Assembly: GCA_014058105.1 (NCBI GenBank)
Contig: JACGCM010002535.1
Location: forward strand, 3,782,001 to 3,846,000
Reading direction: 5' to 3'
DNA from: Kingdonia uniflora
Lineage: Eukaryota > Streptophyta > Magnoliopsida > Ranunculales > Circaeasteraceae
Length of the DNA stretch: 64,000 bases
Part shown: positions 27,975-40,169 of the stretch, one piece after another
How positions within the stretch are numbered: position 1 is the first letter of the stretch
Layout of the letters: each line of letters begins with the position of its first letter
Notes under the pieces: generated by a model
Database searches by the model: none
Told to the model about the DNA's origin: nothing
What the model saw: the letters and a program-made list of their open reading frames with translations, nothing else
Program-made: the position numbers and the translations under genes

Positions 27975-29836
27975 CTCAGAGAAAATCAAAGTCACCACTT
28001 CCCCAAACCTAACCAACACGATTAAGTAGGGGAATCCAATGAATTACACTAACAATTCTTCACCACCACAGTCAAACAATCACCAAAAAATCAATTACCA
28101 ATAGCACTGTAAACTCAAATTAATAAACATGCAGAACACACAACTTCCAATCAATAGCAGAAACCCCCAATCACAGAATTCATGTCACAATCAAGCAATC
28201 ACACCACAATAATCCGTAATCATAATCAAATTAGCAATGTAACACTCGTAGAAGGGAGAAGAGTGATGCAAACACAACAAAAACTAACCTTTGATTCAAA
28301 AAATTAATGCAAGCCCTAGGTGACGTTGCCGAGGACAATTGCTCGAATTGTGATGCCCCAAACGTGAGAATGGAAGCTAAATAAGGGAAGGATTCAAGAG
28401 AGAGAGAGAGAGACAGCGCCAAGGTTATACTTGAATAGAAGTGAGAGAGAGAGAGAATAAAAGAAAAAAATTGGTTTTTGAAAAAAAAAACAAACTTGCA
28501 AAATGTATTCAAACAACAAAAGTTGTATTCGAATAAGAAAGTATCTGCTGGAAAATATTCGAATAAAAGAAAATTATTCGAATAAAAAATTTTGTTTTTT
28601 TTTTTTTTTAAATAGAGATAAAACAAAATGAAACTCAACCAAAAAAAATCAAAGGAATAAATACTAGGTAAGCAATACTCCCCCTATCTACGCTAGATCA
28701 GAGACTAATCACAAGCTATTTGAATATCAGATAGGAAATCATTCAAAAGAAAATTTAGACAGAATAAGTATTTACTCAAAGTATGTGTACGCAGTCAACG
28801 TAAAACAGTACCATGCATTCAACAGACCCAACATCCATAAATAAAACACTATAGACTCCATATCTTTCATCTCCACTAAATTAACTATGTTAAACTCAAG
28901 ATCAAACAAGTCTTAAAAAGGTTATAATACAGGCACGGGTAGGCATATGACGGAGTAGGTGTTTTGCGGGCATTCTGAGACTACAGTCACACTAACTCCC
29001 CTTCTCACCTGAAACCAAATTAAACTTCTGCCATTCTTTTTCTTATTGAATATACATAAAATAACATACCACTTCTCCTCCCCCTTTTTTTTTCTGTTGG
29101 AGAGACATTGTATTCTTCTATTCATCTTTCCCCCAAAAATCACACATACTTTTCTCTTTTTTTTTCTTTTTTATATATATATATGACCTAAAGTTACATA
29201 CTATCAAAGATATGGGGAAAAACCATCTATTCTTTCTTACAGTTTTTCTAGCCCCCCTTTTATATTTTTTTTACTAAAAAGTCTCATAACAAATGGGTAA
29301 ATAAATAAAGGATTTGGGTAGAAAAATGAAAGGCTTATTTTTAGGCACAAAGGGATATAAGTGGATAAAAATATGGTTATGAATAACGAAGGCCAAAAAA
29401 TGTGTAGTAATAAAAAGCTTATTATCATATCTACGGTCTCACATCTCATTTTTTGTCTCGAATCAAGTATAGGGAATGTTCTATCTGACTAACTTGAACT
29501 TGAAGTTACTATTTGACAATTGAGTAAGAAAACGAAATGAGATCACAAACAACAAGATCAAAGAGAAAAGTAAAATGTCATAGCACTCAAAGCTCATAAA
29601 TAAGGTCAGATCCTCACATAGCATTAGGTACAAAATCTCTACATGTATCCTAAAGTATAATATCAATGAGTGTCGATTTATCTAAGCATACGATAGTTAA
29701 CTACCATGAGAGAAATCAAATCTAAGTAAACACTATACTGAACTGTCCTAACATTAAATTAGAAAGCGTATCTGACCAAGCATATATCACTGTGATAATC
29801 TAACAAAATAGTGTAAAGAGAAAGTAAAAGATATAC
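27975..29836. other. Copia-1 spacer between pol and the additional ORF, with internal PPT-like tracts
   Basis: Two purine-rich tracts on the minus strand resemble polypurine tracts: TAGATAGGGGGAGTA at 28,677-28,690 and AAAAAAAAAGGGGGAGGAG around 29,073-29,095. Three TTCGAA palindromes lie at about 28,527-28,590. A GAGAGA microsatellite is at 28,396-28,456. No long ORF is credible here. Confidence 0.55.
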
Positions 29837-32800
29837 CTAATCAATAGAGCATACACCAATTGACCGTCGCAAAAGCTCAAACCTCATAGCATCTAATGGT
29901 TTGGTGAAAAAATCTGCTAACTGACTCTCTGTAGAAACATACTCAACACTGACTATCTTGTGCTCAACAAGGTCACGGATAAAGTAGAATCGAAGGTCAA
30001 TGTGCTTGGTTCTGGAATGCTGTTCAGGATTCTTGGAGATATTGATCGCATTCGTATTATCACAAAAGACTGACATCATCCCCTGGACTATTCCATTGTC
30101 ATGCACCATCTGTTTCATCTAAATCAATTGAGTGCAACAACTACCCGCAACAATATACTCCACTTCTGCTGTGGATTGAGAAATATAATTCTGCTTCTTA
30201 CTCTGCCAAGCTACAATATTATTTCTAATATAATAGTATCCACCAGAAGTACTCTTCCTATCATCTACATTTCCTACCCAATCTACATCTGAATACCATA
30301 AGCCAAAATCAGAAATCCCACATACATAACAAATAATACGCATAACGGCTTGTAAATGAGACTCTTTTGGACTACCTTGATAAGGAGCACAAATACATAC
30401 CCTAAACATAATATCAGGATGAGTAGCAGTAAGATAAAGTAAACTACCTATCATACTTCTATATATCTTTTGATCAACATCCTTACCTGCCGAGTCGTTA
30501 CTTAACTTTGTAGTAGTACTCATGGGTGTCCTTGTATGTTTTGCAGAAGAGAGACCAAACTTCTTCACAAGATCTCTGGCATACGTGGATTGAGAAACAA
30601 ACATTCCTTTCTCCACTTGACGTATTTGGAGACATAAGAAATAAGTTAGTTCCCCAACCATAGTCATCGCAAATTAACTTTTCATTAAAGCCGCAAAAGA
30701 AGTGGTTAGTAAACTTGAAGTAGAACCAAACACAATATCATCTACATATTCTTATGTAACAAGCATCACGCCTCCCTTCCGTTGGATAAATAGATTTTTA
30801 TCAACTCCCCCTCGAACAAATCCCCTAGCTAAAAGATAATTAGATAGCCGTTCATACCATGCTCAAGGAGCTTACTTTAAACCATAAAAAGCCTTCTTCA
30901 AGTAGAACACGTGATCTGGATGATGAAGATCCTCAAATTATTTTGGTTGGGCCATGAACACTTCTTCCTCTAAGAGCCCATTCAGAAAAGTACTCTTCAC
31001 ATCCATCTGATGTAACTTGAACTTTTGATGGTAAGCAAGAGTAAGCAGCTGGCTAATATACTCAAGCCTTGCAGTAGGAGCAAACATTTCAGCAACATCA
31101 ACCCCTTTTACTTGATTGTACCCTTGAGCGACCAATCTAGCTTTGTTTCGAATTATATTCCCAAGTTTGTCATATTTGTTCTTATAAACCCATTTAGTCC
31201 TAATGATATTTGTACTAGACGGACGTGGAACTAAATCTCAGACATCTTGATAGCAAAACTGGCGAAGCTTATCTTGCATTACATGTAGCCGATATTCACC
31301 GAACAGATCTTCCTTTACCGTTGTTGGTTCGATCACATAAACATAACAGACAAAGTGCACTGTCTCATGGTATTGGCTTCGAGTCTGAACCTGAGAAGTA
31401 GGACCTCTGATGATATCGGCATTTGAGTGATCCTTACAAACTTGTTGCCATCTGGGTTGCAGTACACTTGGGGTAGGAGGGAGTGGTGGAGCTGGAAGTG
31501 ATGGAGTAGGCAAGGGTAAACCAACCTTTGATGTAGGACCCTATGCAAGAAGGTCACTCAAAGATATTTCTGGATTTTCTGTTATACTATCATCTTCTCT
31601 CATATCTGCAGAACTAATGGTGCAAGTATCATCAACGACAACATTACAAGACTCCATCATCACATTGGTCCTCAAATTGTAGACTTCTAAAGCTCTACTA
31701 TTTATTGAGTAACCCAATAGAATACCTTCATCACTCCGAGAGTCAAATTTCTCAATGTTCTCCCGATCTCTAAAGATGGAACATTTACTCCCAAAAACCC
31801 GAAAGTAGTTGACATTCAGTTTCTTTCCAAACCATAGATCATAGGCCATTTTAAGGTAAGTGGACGTAGATACACTCTATTAATAGTATAGTACGCAGTA
31901 TGAATGGCCTCCCCCCAAAAGTGTGCCGGAAGATTCTTGCTGTGAAGTAAAACTCGTCCCATTTCTTGAAGAGTATTATTCTTCCTTTCTACAATTCCAT
32001 TTTGTTGTGGAGTGATTAGTGCAGAGAATTCATGCTTAATCCCATTAGACATACAATACTCAGCCACCCCAATATCCTTTAACTCTCCTTCACGATCACT
32101 TCGAATTTTATCAATAGAACAATCTTTCTCATTTTGGATTCAAAGCGATATATTGCAGAATTCTTCAAAGGTATTAGACTTCTCTCTCAAAAGTGTTATC
32201 CATGTATAACGAGAAAAATCATCCACCATTACCAAAATATACCTTTTACCACCAAATGATGCGGTTCTCATAGGACCCATCAAGTCTATGTGTATTAGCT
32301 CAAGAGTCTGAGTTGTAGCAATATTGTTGGACTTCTTGTGAGAGCTCTTTATTTGCTTACCAATTTGACAAGGACTGCACACTACATTTCTCAATCTTCC
32401 CAACTTCTGTACTCCCCGAATCAGCTCTTTACTTGTAATCTTGGACAAATCATTGAAGTTTATATGTCCCAATCTTTGATGCCATAAGTCCACACCACTC
32501 AGTTTCGCTTTGTTATACAGTATAACTTCATGTTGAATAGCATAACAGTTATTAGTAGTTCTAGCAGCATGCATTACACGTTGTCCTTGAAAGTTCAAAA
32601 CATCACATCCATCTCTGGAAAATGTAATAATATGATCTGTATCACATAGTTGATTGACACTAAGAAGATTTTCCTTCAGCCCCTCAACTAAGAGAATATT
32701 CTTAATTTTTAGAGTACCAAGTCCTTCGACCTTTCCCTTTCCTACCACAGAAGATGTGCTCTCCCATCACCAAAAATAATATCACCTCCATGAATATTCT

Positions 32801-33430
32801 CAAGGTGACTCAGCTTGGATGCATCACCAGTCATATAACGGGAACACCCACTATCCATATACCATTGAACTGACTTGAGCGCATTCAAAGAAGTTAGTAC
32901 AACATTGCACCTTATCTGAGGTGCCAACTCCAACTTTCGGACCCAAACGCTTTAACAAGTTGTTCGACCTGTAGTTTCCTGTGCAAACCATCTAAACATA
33001 TTCTCACTATTCACATTATTATTAATCACATTAGAATTATATCTAAATCCATTGACAAGGCGAGCATATGGTTGATAGGGTCCAACAAATCTACAGAAAA
33101 ATGCAATAAGTCCATTTCGACCACATAGACTACAATAATAAATCTTATAGTAAGAGGCCTGTTTGGAGTGATTATGAGTAGTGGATATCACGTTATGTTT
33201 GAGCATAGAAGTAGATGCAGTTGCTTTCGCAAGCTTTATGATTTGAGGAGTCTTGGCCTTGGAAAGAGATTCCTCATATCCTAAACCCCTTTTGTCACTA
33301 TCCGTCTTTCCCATACATAACATTTTATCAATGTTCATGGCCCCATGACAGAACTTCTCAAGTTTCTGCTGAGATAGAACTACATCAAGCTTGGCCGAAC
33401 GAAGTTCGTCCAAAGTTGATTTCATTTTCT
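29837..33430 (-). pseudogene. Copia-1 pol (protease, integrase, RT, RNase H)
   Basis: Minus-strand pieces in order: protease WYMDSGCSRYMTG (about 32,860); GAG-pre-integrase LWHQRLGHINFNDLS with zinc ligands CSPCQIGKQ; integrase core IHIDLMGPM and YILVMVDDFSRYTW, then TPQQNGIVERKN (about 31,970); RT fingers FKLHQMDVKSTFLNG, the catalytic YVDD followed by IVFGST (about 30,745), GELTYFLCLQI; RNase H SKKQNYISQSTAEVEYI, FCDNTNAI and SRTKHIDLRFYFIRDLVEH, ending at 29,837. Stops and frameshifts break the frame near 33,430, 32,940, 32,070, 31,540, 31,240, 30,935 and 30,118. Catalytic residues are largely kept, but no continuous polyprotein is possible. Confidence 0.9.
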
Positions 33431-34765
33431 ATTTTGCATCATTAACTTCTTTTTCTAAAAATACAACTTTGTCATGAAGGCCTTGTTTCTCATTCTCAAG
33501 AACTTCTATCTCGTGACTTGTACTCTCAGTTTTTCCTTGAATTTCGCACGTAAGTGTATTAACTTGGTCTTTCAAGACTTTGTTAAGTTTACCTAGTTGT
33601 ATACACTTGGTGAGAGTCTGAGCATACAAGTCCTTAAGATGCAAGTCCTCAATCTCCTCAGACTTATTTTGTTCTTGATTACACTAATTTTCATTAAGAT
33701 TTTCAAGTTCAAAAACGTCAAAGTTATTATTGCCACAATTAAAAATTGCAGGATATGCACAATATGGTCCATTGTCAACTACTTCGGGATTACTCTCATT
33801 GTTATCATATTTATCATCACTGTCATCCTAAGTAACCCTGATATTCATAGTTTTATGATTCGTTTCATATTTATTCAGAGGACAGCTATGGGCATAATGA
33901 CAAAGCTTATGACATTTATAACATTCAACTTGACTGAGGTTAGTATCACCGTTGGTCTACTGGTTATATGTTTTGACCCGATCATGAGGTCGTGAATTAT
34001 AGTTCATTGATTGCCCTTGTTTTTGCTCTTGTTTTTTAGACAGACGTTTTTTCAAGATTTTTTGAAATTGTTGACTAATAAGAGCAATTGATGAATCTAT
34101 ATCCGAACCTTCATCATCATCTAAGATATATGAGTGATCAACCTCTTTGGAACCCTTGGAAAAAGAGGAGTAAGATGAAGACTTGAAAACAACACTCTTA
34201 TTCTTCTCAGGGTTTTTCATTCTCATCTCAAGTTTGAACGTTCACAATTTTCCAGCTAATGTATCGGGTTTCATTTTTTTAAGATCTTAAGCTTCCTTGA
34301 TAGCATCACATCTGGATCTAAAGCTCTTAGGAAGAGACCTTAGGACTTTACGAACAATTTGAACATCAGAATAAGGAGCTTCTAATGCAGCACTATTATT
34401 TATAATATCACTTAGTCTCGCATTGAACTCATCAAAAGGTTCGTTTTTACTCATTCTTATATTCTCAAATTAGGAAGTAAGCATTTGAAGCTTACTTTCT
34501 TTGACTGTATCATTGCCATCATGAGTTCGAATTAGAATGTATCAAGATTCTTTAGAAGTGGTACATGCAGAGATATATCGAAACTCACTTTGACTCACAA
34601 CCGTAAAGATCGTATTGAGGCCTTTAGAATTATAACCAACAGTATCCTTTTCTTCTTTTGACCATTGGTTCCTAGGTTTAAGGACCTCCAAACTTCTCGG
34701 AACTCATTATTCTTAAGTGAACTATTCGGGATCCACGCTTAGGTTATTAAAGCTCGAAACGTGAC
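33431..34765 (-). pseudogene. Copia-1 gag with CCHC zinc knuckle
   Basis: Downstream of the PBS the minus strand encodes a UBN2/gag_2-type capsid relic: TVVSQSEFRYISACTTSKES, KLQMLTS, FENIRMSKNEPFDEFNARLS and VLRSLPKSFRSRCDAIKEA. The knuckle VECYKCHKLCHYAHSCP (about 33,940-33,895) follows, with Cys-Cys-His-Cys spacing kept. A long Lys/Glu-rich, presumably coiled-coil stretch runs from 33,644 to 32,952. Several stops interrupt it. Confidence 0.8.
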
Positions 34766-34780
34766 CGCTCTGATACCAAT
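34766..34780 (-). other. Copia-1 primer-binding site
   Basis: The minus strand reads ATTGGTATCAGAGCG directly after the 5' LTR, complementary to the 3' end of initiator methionine tRNA as in most Copia elements. Confidence 0.85.
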
Positions 34781-35844
34781 TAAAATAACTAGTCGCTAGA
34801 GACTAACCAATTTCGATTGTTTTAGGCCTAAATAGATAGGTCTTAACTCCTCTAAATTAATGGTCAAGGCTTAACCTAGCTCAAGTCGATACGATTATCT
34901 AATGTCAAGCAAGCAATGGAAATTAAAGACAAGGCAAATATTTTTAACCTTGTGGGAATCCTTTCTCCAGAGAAAACCCACATGTCGCTATCGAATCACT
35001 CGATAGCTAAACAATCCACTATTGAAAAAGAATTACAAGAATTTAATCACTACAGACTCGATAAGCACTTCCCATGGTTATCTCTCATCCAATTAATCTT
35101 CTTACAATCAATTTCGCGTTCTCGCAATACCTCAATCCAATCTCACGTTGAAGCTCCTAATCTTGAATCGCTCAAGTTCTTCAATCCAATTTTTCAATGC
35201 ATGACTAAGGTTTCTAAATCAATTGATTGATTCAAGAGTTGAGTGATTGATTCTCTCTTGAATCTCTCAAAGATAGATCTTTCTTCACTCTAAAAATTAA
35301 GCCCTCAAAAGATAGGTTTTCAAGAAGTAAGTATTTGAAAAAAGGTAAGTATGTCTTAAGAAGGAAAACAGAAAACATGGGCTCTGTTCGAATAAAAAAT
35401 AATTAATTTGAATAGGAATCAATCAGATGAAAGTTATTCGAGCAACAGTTACTCTATTTGAATAGAGATGTAACTATTGAAGGTTATTCGAACAACAATC
35501 AATCTATTCAAATAGAAATGCAACTGTTGAAAGTTATTTGAACAAAAATAATTTTATTCGAATACAATTCTAACTGTTACAAAATATTCGAACAACATTA
35601 AAAGTTATTCGAATAGAACTTCTGTTTTCTTTTAAGGAGACGTTCTTATTACTTTTTTATACTCTGTAAAATACATAGGCTTGACTTTTTAGAACAAAGA
35701 GCTATAAACCTACTTACCTATTCAGAGGCAGTCCGTCCAGCTGTAGTCGCTCCACGTGCATTCACTGACGCCGGATAACCGCGAGATAATGTTGACGCCT
35801 ACTCTAGACACTAAATGAAACAAACTCCAAAATTGGATGTTTCA
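34781..35844 (-). repeat. Copia-1 5' LTR (1,064 bp)
   Basis: Matches the left LTR from end to end, though the outer TG has become TA on this strand (TAAAATAACT). TTCGAA palindromes occupy 35,386-35,619. The TSD TCCCT follows at 35845-35849. Confidence 0.92.
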
Positions 35845-35849
35845 TCCCT
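35845..35849. repeat. Target-site duplication TCCCT, right copy
   Basis: Identical to 24986-24990. Confidence 0.9.
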
Positions 35850-37708
35850 GTTTCTTCAATATCTTGTGAGATATTGGTTGCTTAAATCGGCCTGAATTAC
35901 GGACTTGCTACTCCGTTATAATGGGTACTTATATCTTACTCTTCACTATTGTACCTTACACTTGTTTATATTAAAAATTTAGATTTGTAAATGTACATAT
36001 TTTCTTATTCAATTAAACTTTGTTGAATCATTTGTATCGCACAACTTAAAATTAGATATGATTATTATGGGATACTCAGGATCCCATATTTGTAAATTGT
36101 GAATGTGGATTCCTTTATTTCCTTGTATTAATGCTAGTAACATGAAACTTGATAATAAAACACACTTCAGTGGATTTACATACCTAAACCATATAGTGTC
36201 TTACTTTTTTTATTTACCTTGTTTTATCTTTTGTTATTCTTTGAAATTTACCTTGGTTTATCTTAAGTTTTTGGTAAAGTTAAAAGATTTACTTATTTCC
36301 GTAAAATAAGTTCCAAAGATTCATAACAGACATTTGGCTAATTACATATCAAGATTTTCCAAATACTCGAACAATAATTCGTTTTATGTTAATAAAGAAA
36401 TAATATGTTGGTGACCTGGTTTTTAAGATTTTTCCTTACCTGGTTGTGAGATTTTCCCCAGTTTAAATACTCCCAGATTGAGCTCTGTAAATCCAAATCC
36501 GAGCTCTTAATCCAACAATGTTTGCAAATCAAAATTGAATTTGTTTCTAGTAGATTAATCAAAGTAACGATTGAAGACTATTTTATTCTAAATTGAAGTT
36601 GTTTTTGCTAGATTGATCGAAGCAACGATTAAAGACTATTTTGTAGAGAGAGAGAGAAAAGAAGGAGATCGAGAGTTTATAGAGGGAGAAGATTATCTAG
36701 AGGGCAATACTATGGTACGGGAGGATAGATATTAAGCTAATTCGAGTAACATTGAGATCTAATTGGGTAACGAACGGCTTGAATTTATTATTTCGAAAAA
36801 AAGTTTGGATCCGACGTCTCAGGACAATTTTTTTGGAAAAATTCGCTTACATCTCGGAATTAGACGGCCGAAACGCGATAAAAAAAAAACCTATTCTTTT
36901 CTTATTATAGATGTTCATAAAACAAAAAATATATAATTAAATAATAATTTTAAAAACAGAAAAAACACAGACTAGACAAGCACCAATATATTTCTTTATT
37001 TTTGTGGAAATTTCAAAGATTACATTCTCTTAATCACAACATTGCAAGTATTGGTTACAAAAAAGAAATTCTTAGAATATTTTGAAGCCTTATGATTCAT
37101 GACAAGCAAATTCCACATGATCTTTTCCATCATCTCCAAAGCATCAGTTGGGACACAATCCATAGCTACGAATACTATTACTCAACATTTCATTGTTCTT
37201 ACCATCAAAATGCATGAGTATAATCAACAGTTGTTCAAGCTCCAGCAAACAAACACACTTAATGTGTGGGACATGAGGTAAGGGGTTAATTCGCTGCACA
37301 CTTTTCATTTTATAACACCATTTTATATTTTGCTAGACCTTCATATATAATACACAAACAGTTGTCTAAGGGAACAAACAACAGATATGGAATGTATGAA
37401 GTGCTGTAGATGTAAATCTAAATGGTGAACTGTACATAAAAGATCAAGGAAAAACCAAAGCTAACCTGAGTAGTTGCGACTTATTTTTGTGTGCATCATC
37501 AAGCCACTGCAAGTATAGATCTCTACAACTTGAAGCTTTTCACATGTTGTTTGCTGCATTACACCAACATTAACATACCAACATTAAACTTAAATAGACA
37601 ACACTCACATATCTTCCAGAACTCAATGCAATATTAAGTAAATTAACATAATTGGAAGATTACTTACTCTCATCCATAAATACTTCAATGCAAGTGCTAC
37701 CTGCAACT
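35850..37708. other. AT-rich spacer with one tandem duplication
   Basis: A unit of about 60 bp (AAATTGAA-TTGTTT-TAGATT-ATC followed by AACGATT-AAGACTATTTT) occurs twice in tandem at about 36,531-36,640, followed by a GAGAGA tract. Short minus-strand exon-like peptides near 37,090-37,270 were not recognised. No gene is called. Confidence 0.4.
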
Positions 37709-38121
37709 TGTTAGGGACTGATCCCCTATTGCACCGATATTGTCCCCACCTTTACCACCTAGTATGGGCTAGGTGTGGGGTTTTATTCTTAAAAGGCCTC
37801 GGTGTAATTTAATAGTCTGTATTTCCTTATATCCTTGTGTTAGACCACATCTTTAACCAATGTGGGACTAACTTTGATCCACCAATCTTAGCAATCTCCA
37901 CCTTGGATCAAAATTTGTTAGTCCTATATCGTCCATCACCATCAATATGATTAGATATACCAACCAACAATATCCACCAAGGTTTGAGCTCCCGTGGTAC
38001 ACCATCTCACCTGAGATCCATGTGCAGCGACTTATCTACTATACCCAAGCATCGCGTTTTCTCAGTACATCCATGTTCTACCCTGAACACTCACCACTAA
38101 CTTTGATCCACCAATCTTAAT
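37709..38121 (-). mobile_element. TRIM-like element, one short LTR plus truncated second LTR
   Basis: A 185-bp TG...CA unit (37709 TGTTAGGGACTG to 37893 CCAATCTTAGCA) is followed by ATCTCCACCTTGG, the complement of a polypurine tract, indicating a minus-strand 3' LTR. After about 200 bp of non-coding interior the sequence ACTAACTTTGATCCACCAATC returns at 38,096-38,121, the end of the other LTR, and then breaks into another element. LTRs this short with no coding interior are typical of TRIM elements. Confidence 0.6.
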
Positions 38122-39793
38122 AATGGGTTTATAGTTCTTGAAGATTCTTGGGTTCGATGGTTTAGCTGGATAGTTGAATTTTTTTCAAGATGGATTTAGT
38201 TTCAGTTATTTTGGCTACATGATTTTCTCAAGCGCTGGAGTTCAGGAAGAAGAGATTTAGATGAAAGCGATTTTGTACACAAGCATGGAAACATGGTTTA
38301 TGTTGTGAGAAAGGGTTGAACATGGTACTTTGTTCAAGGAGGAGAAGTTCCGGCATAAGCTTCAAAAGTTCGGTAAGGTGGGATGTCTTTCCTCCAGGAC
38401 CGATGTTCATTAAATTTGGTAATTGCGGTGGCACATCAAGTTAATCACCATGGTTGATTACTAAATTGGCAGGCCACAATTTTATGAATCATGGTCGTAA
38501 GTTATGGTTCATGTGGTGACAAAGTGTGTCAATGTGCGGAGACTCTAGGTTTGCGACATAGAGTCAGATTTTATAGGTTTATTCGGTATGGCCGGGTTAA
38601 TGTGTAGTGTTTAATTTTTCCTTTCTAGATTAAACATACATTGGTTCTAATTTTACTGGTGTAGGCAAATTATGTGATTTCATTGGTATGATGAAATTAC
38701 TATTTTAGAGGCTCTTTTCTGTGATGAAGTTCTAGGGTGGACTTGATGGTGCTTATGGAGATGTGTTCAAGGCAGAAGTTGGAGCGGTATAGTTTCAAGG
38801 CTGTAGGTGAAGCAAGCTCGGAATTATGGTTTATCACGGAGAAAAAAAAGCTAATGGATGTTTGTCAGTTTTGACGAAGGTATCCGGTGTTGGGTACGAA
38901 AATGTTTTGACGTGGGTAGCGGATAAGAAGTAAACAAGTTCAGCAGTTCTCTTGATGGGTTTATTCGCGCTATGGATGGTTAATAAATTGAGGCTTTTCT
39001 CCAAGGTGGAGATTGTCAGAAGTACAGCTCAAAACAGGGGAAAGTCGTTTGAACGGCAGAATTTTCGTTGAAGTCTTTCAAACGAGTCATGAGGTTGCTC
39101 GAACGAAAAAGGCTTTGTTTGTTTGTTTCTAAGTTCATTTTAAAGGGGATTTAATTCAAAGCGATGGTTTATCTCATGATGCGTACTTCAGAGATGACCT
39201 AATAGAGAGTGTATAAATATAGAGTATGGGTTCAAAGCCTCTTAACACAATGTGTGAGTTTAAAAGCCCTTGTGTGAGAAACTTAAAATCTAGAAGAGAT
39301 GTAACCCCTATGGTAGACCTTGTAAAGAGTTGGTCTTTACAAGGAAGAAGGTGGAGGGTGTTCTTTTAAGATTTGATGGCGAGAGGGGAAGTACCTCTTG
39401 GTTGCTAAGAAGATAAATAAAGGTAGAAAGAAGATTGAAGGGTTTCAAGAAGATGGTATGCAACATGGTATTTGTTGAAATAATCTACGATGTTCTTGAT
39501 GGATCCCTTATGTTTATTTTATCTCTTTTAAATCTATGTGAGGATTATTACAAGATTAGGGATTTCCATGTTTGTTGGAATCCCTTGAGGGCTTGTAATT
39601 AAACTTGGATACATAGTGGATTTCAAGCTTGGTGGGGGGAGTAGCCTTATGGTGAACCTCCGGTAAATATTGTGCTTTGTGTGCATGTTAATTTCATTTC
39701 TAGCTTCTGAGTAGATTATTTGTATGCTATGGGGATAACAAAGAAAATCAAATTGCGCGAGGGTTATGTATTCCGCACGTTCACCCCCCAACA
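38122..39793 (+). mobile_element. Truncated non-autonomous LTR element (interior plus 3' LTR)
   Basis: The segment 38,122-39,013 is the reverse complement, with substitutions, of the interior of the element at 59,563-60,494. It ends in CCAAGGTGGAGAT, a polypurine tract, and an LTR of 780 bp follows (39014 TGTCAGAAGT to 39793 CCCCCAACA). The LTR has a TATA-like GTATAAATATAG near 39,211 and TTTGAACGG/CTCGAACGA motifs at 39,046-39,104. The 5' LTR is missing: sequence switches to TRIM-type LTR at 38,121. No ORF of the gag-pol kind exists. Confidence 0.75.
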
Positions 39794-40169
39794 CTACTGC
39801 TGCTGGAATGGGCAGAGAATCTCATAGATGGAATCCATAATTCCCATAGAAATGTTCATTGCAAACTCTTCCACCAACTTTAAAGCAACCCATTAAATGA
39901 AAATTGATGCCAACACTAACGGAGCATCCCATAATGCCAAAGATGGTTTACAGGGGAAGAAAAGCTTATTAAATGATAAACCAATCAATATCAAACAAAG
40001 ACGCAAAAAATAAAAGAAACATAATCTTTAAACCATACCTAAGTGGTTTTAATAGTTTCTCCAATCAAGATCCAAGTTGGGTTCACCTTCAACATGTGCA
40101 AAAACTCCTTCTGGGAGAGGGATCCATTTACAGTAGATTACCTTCTTATGAAAGAAGTTAGGCTTCAAG
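39794..40169. other. Spacer, no gene recognised
   Basis: Separates the truncated LTR element from the LINE 3' end. A plus-strand frame at 39,973-40,161 has no recognised motif. Confidence 0.3.

Larger units (their letters stand above)
24991..35844 (-). mobile_element. Full-length Ty1/Copia retrotransposon with extra downstream ORF (Copia-1)
   Basis: The element is bounded by two 1.07-kb LTRs and a perfect TCCCT duplication. The primer-binding site lies next to the 34,781 LTR: the minus strand reads TTGGTATCAGAGC, the initiator-Met tRNA complement. Order on the minus strand is 5' LTR, PBS, gag, protease, integrase, reverse transcriptase, RNase H, a long spacer, an additional ORF, PPT, 3' LTR. 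Integrase-before-RT order, the YVDD box and the tRNA-Met PBS place it in Copia; its size, the spacer and the extra ORF after pol are like the SIRE/Maximus lineage. LTRs differ visibly by substitutions, so the insertion is not recent, and gag-pol has many stops. Confidence 0.92.

Noticed and set aside
27819..28638. Alternative ORFs around the start of the extra Copia ORF
   Set aside because: Wrong-frame overlaps or homopolymer-rich AT sequence with no domain support.
29160..29190. Possible additional microsatellite/promoter (TATATATATA)
   Set aside because: Short AT microsatellite in the Copia-1 spacer with no sign of a transcription unit.
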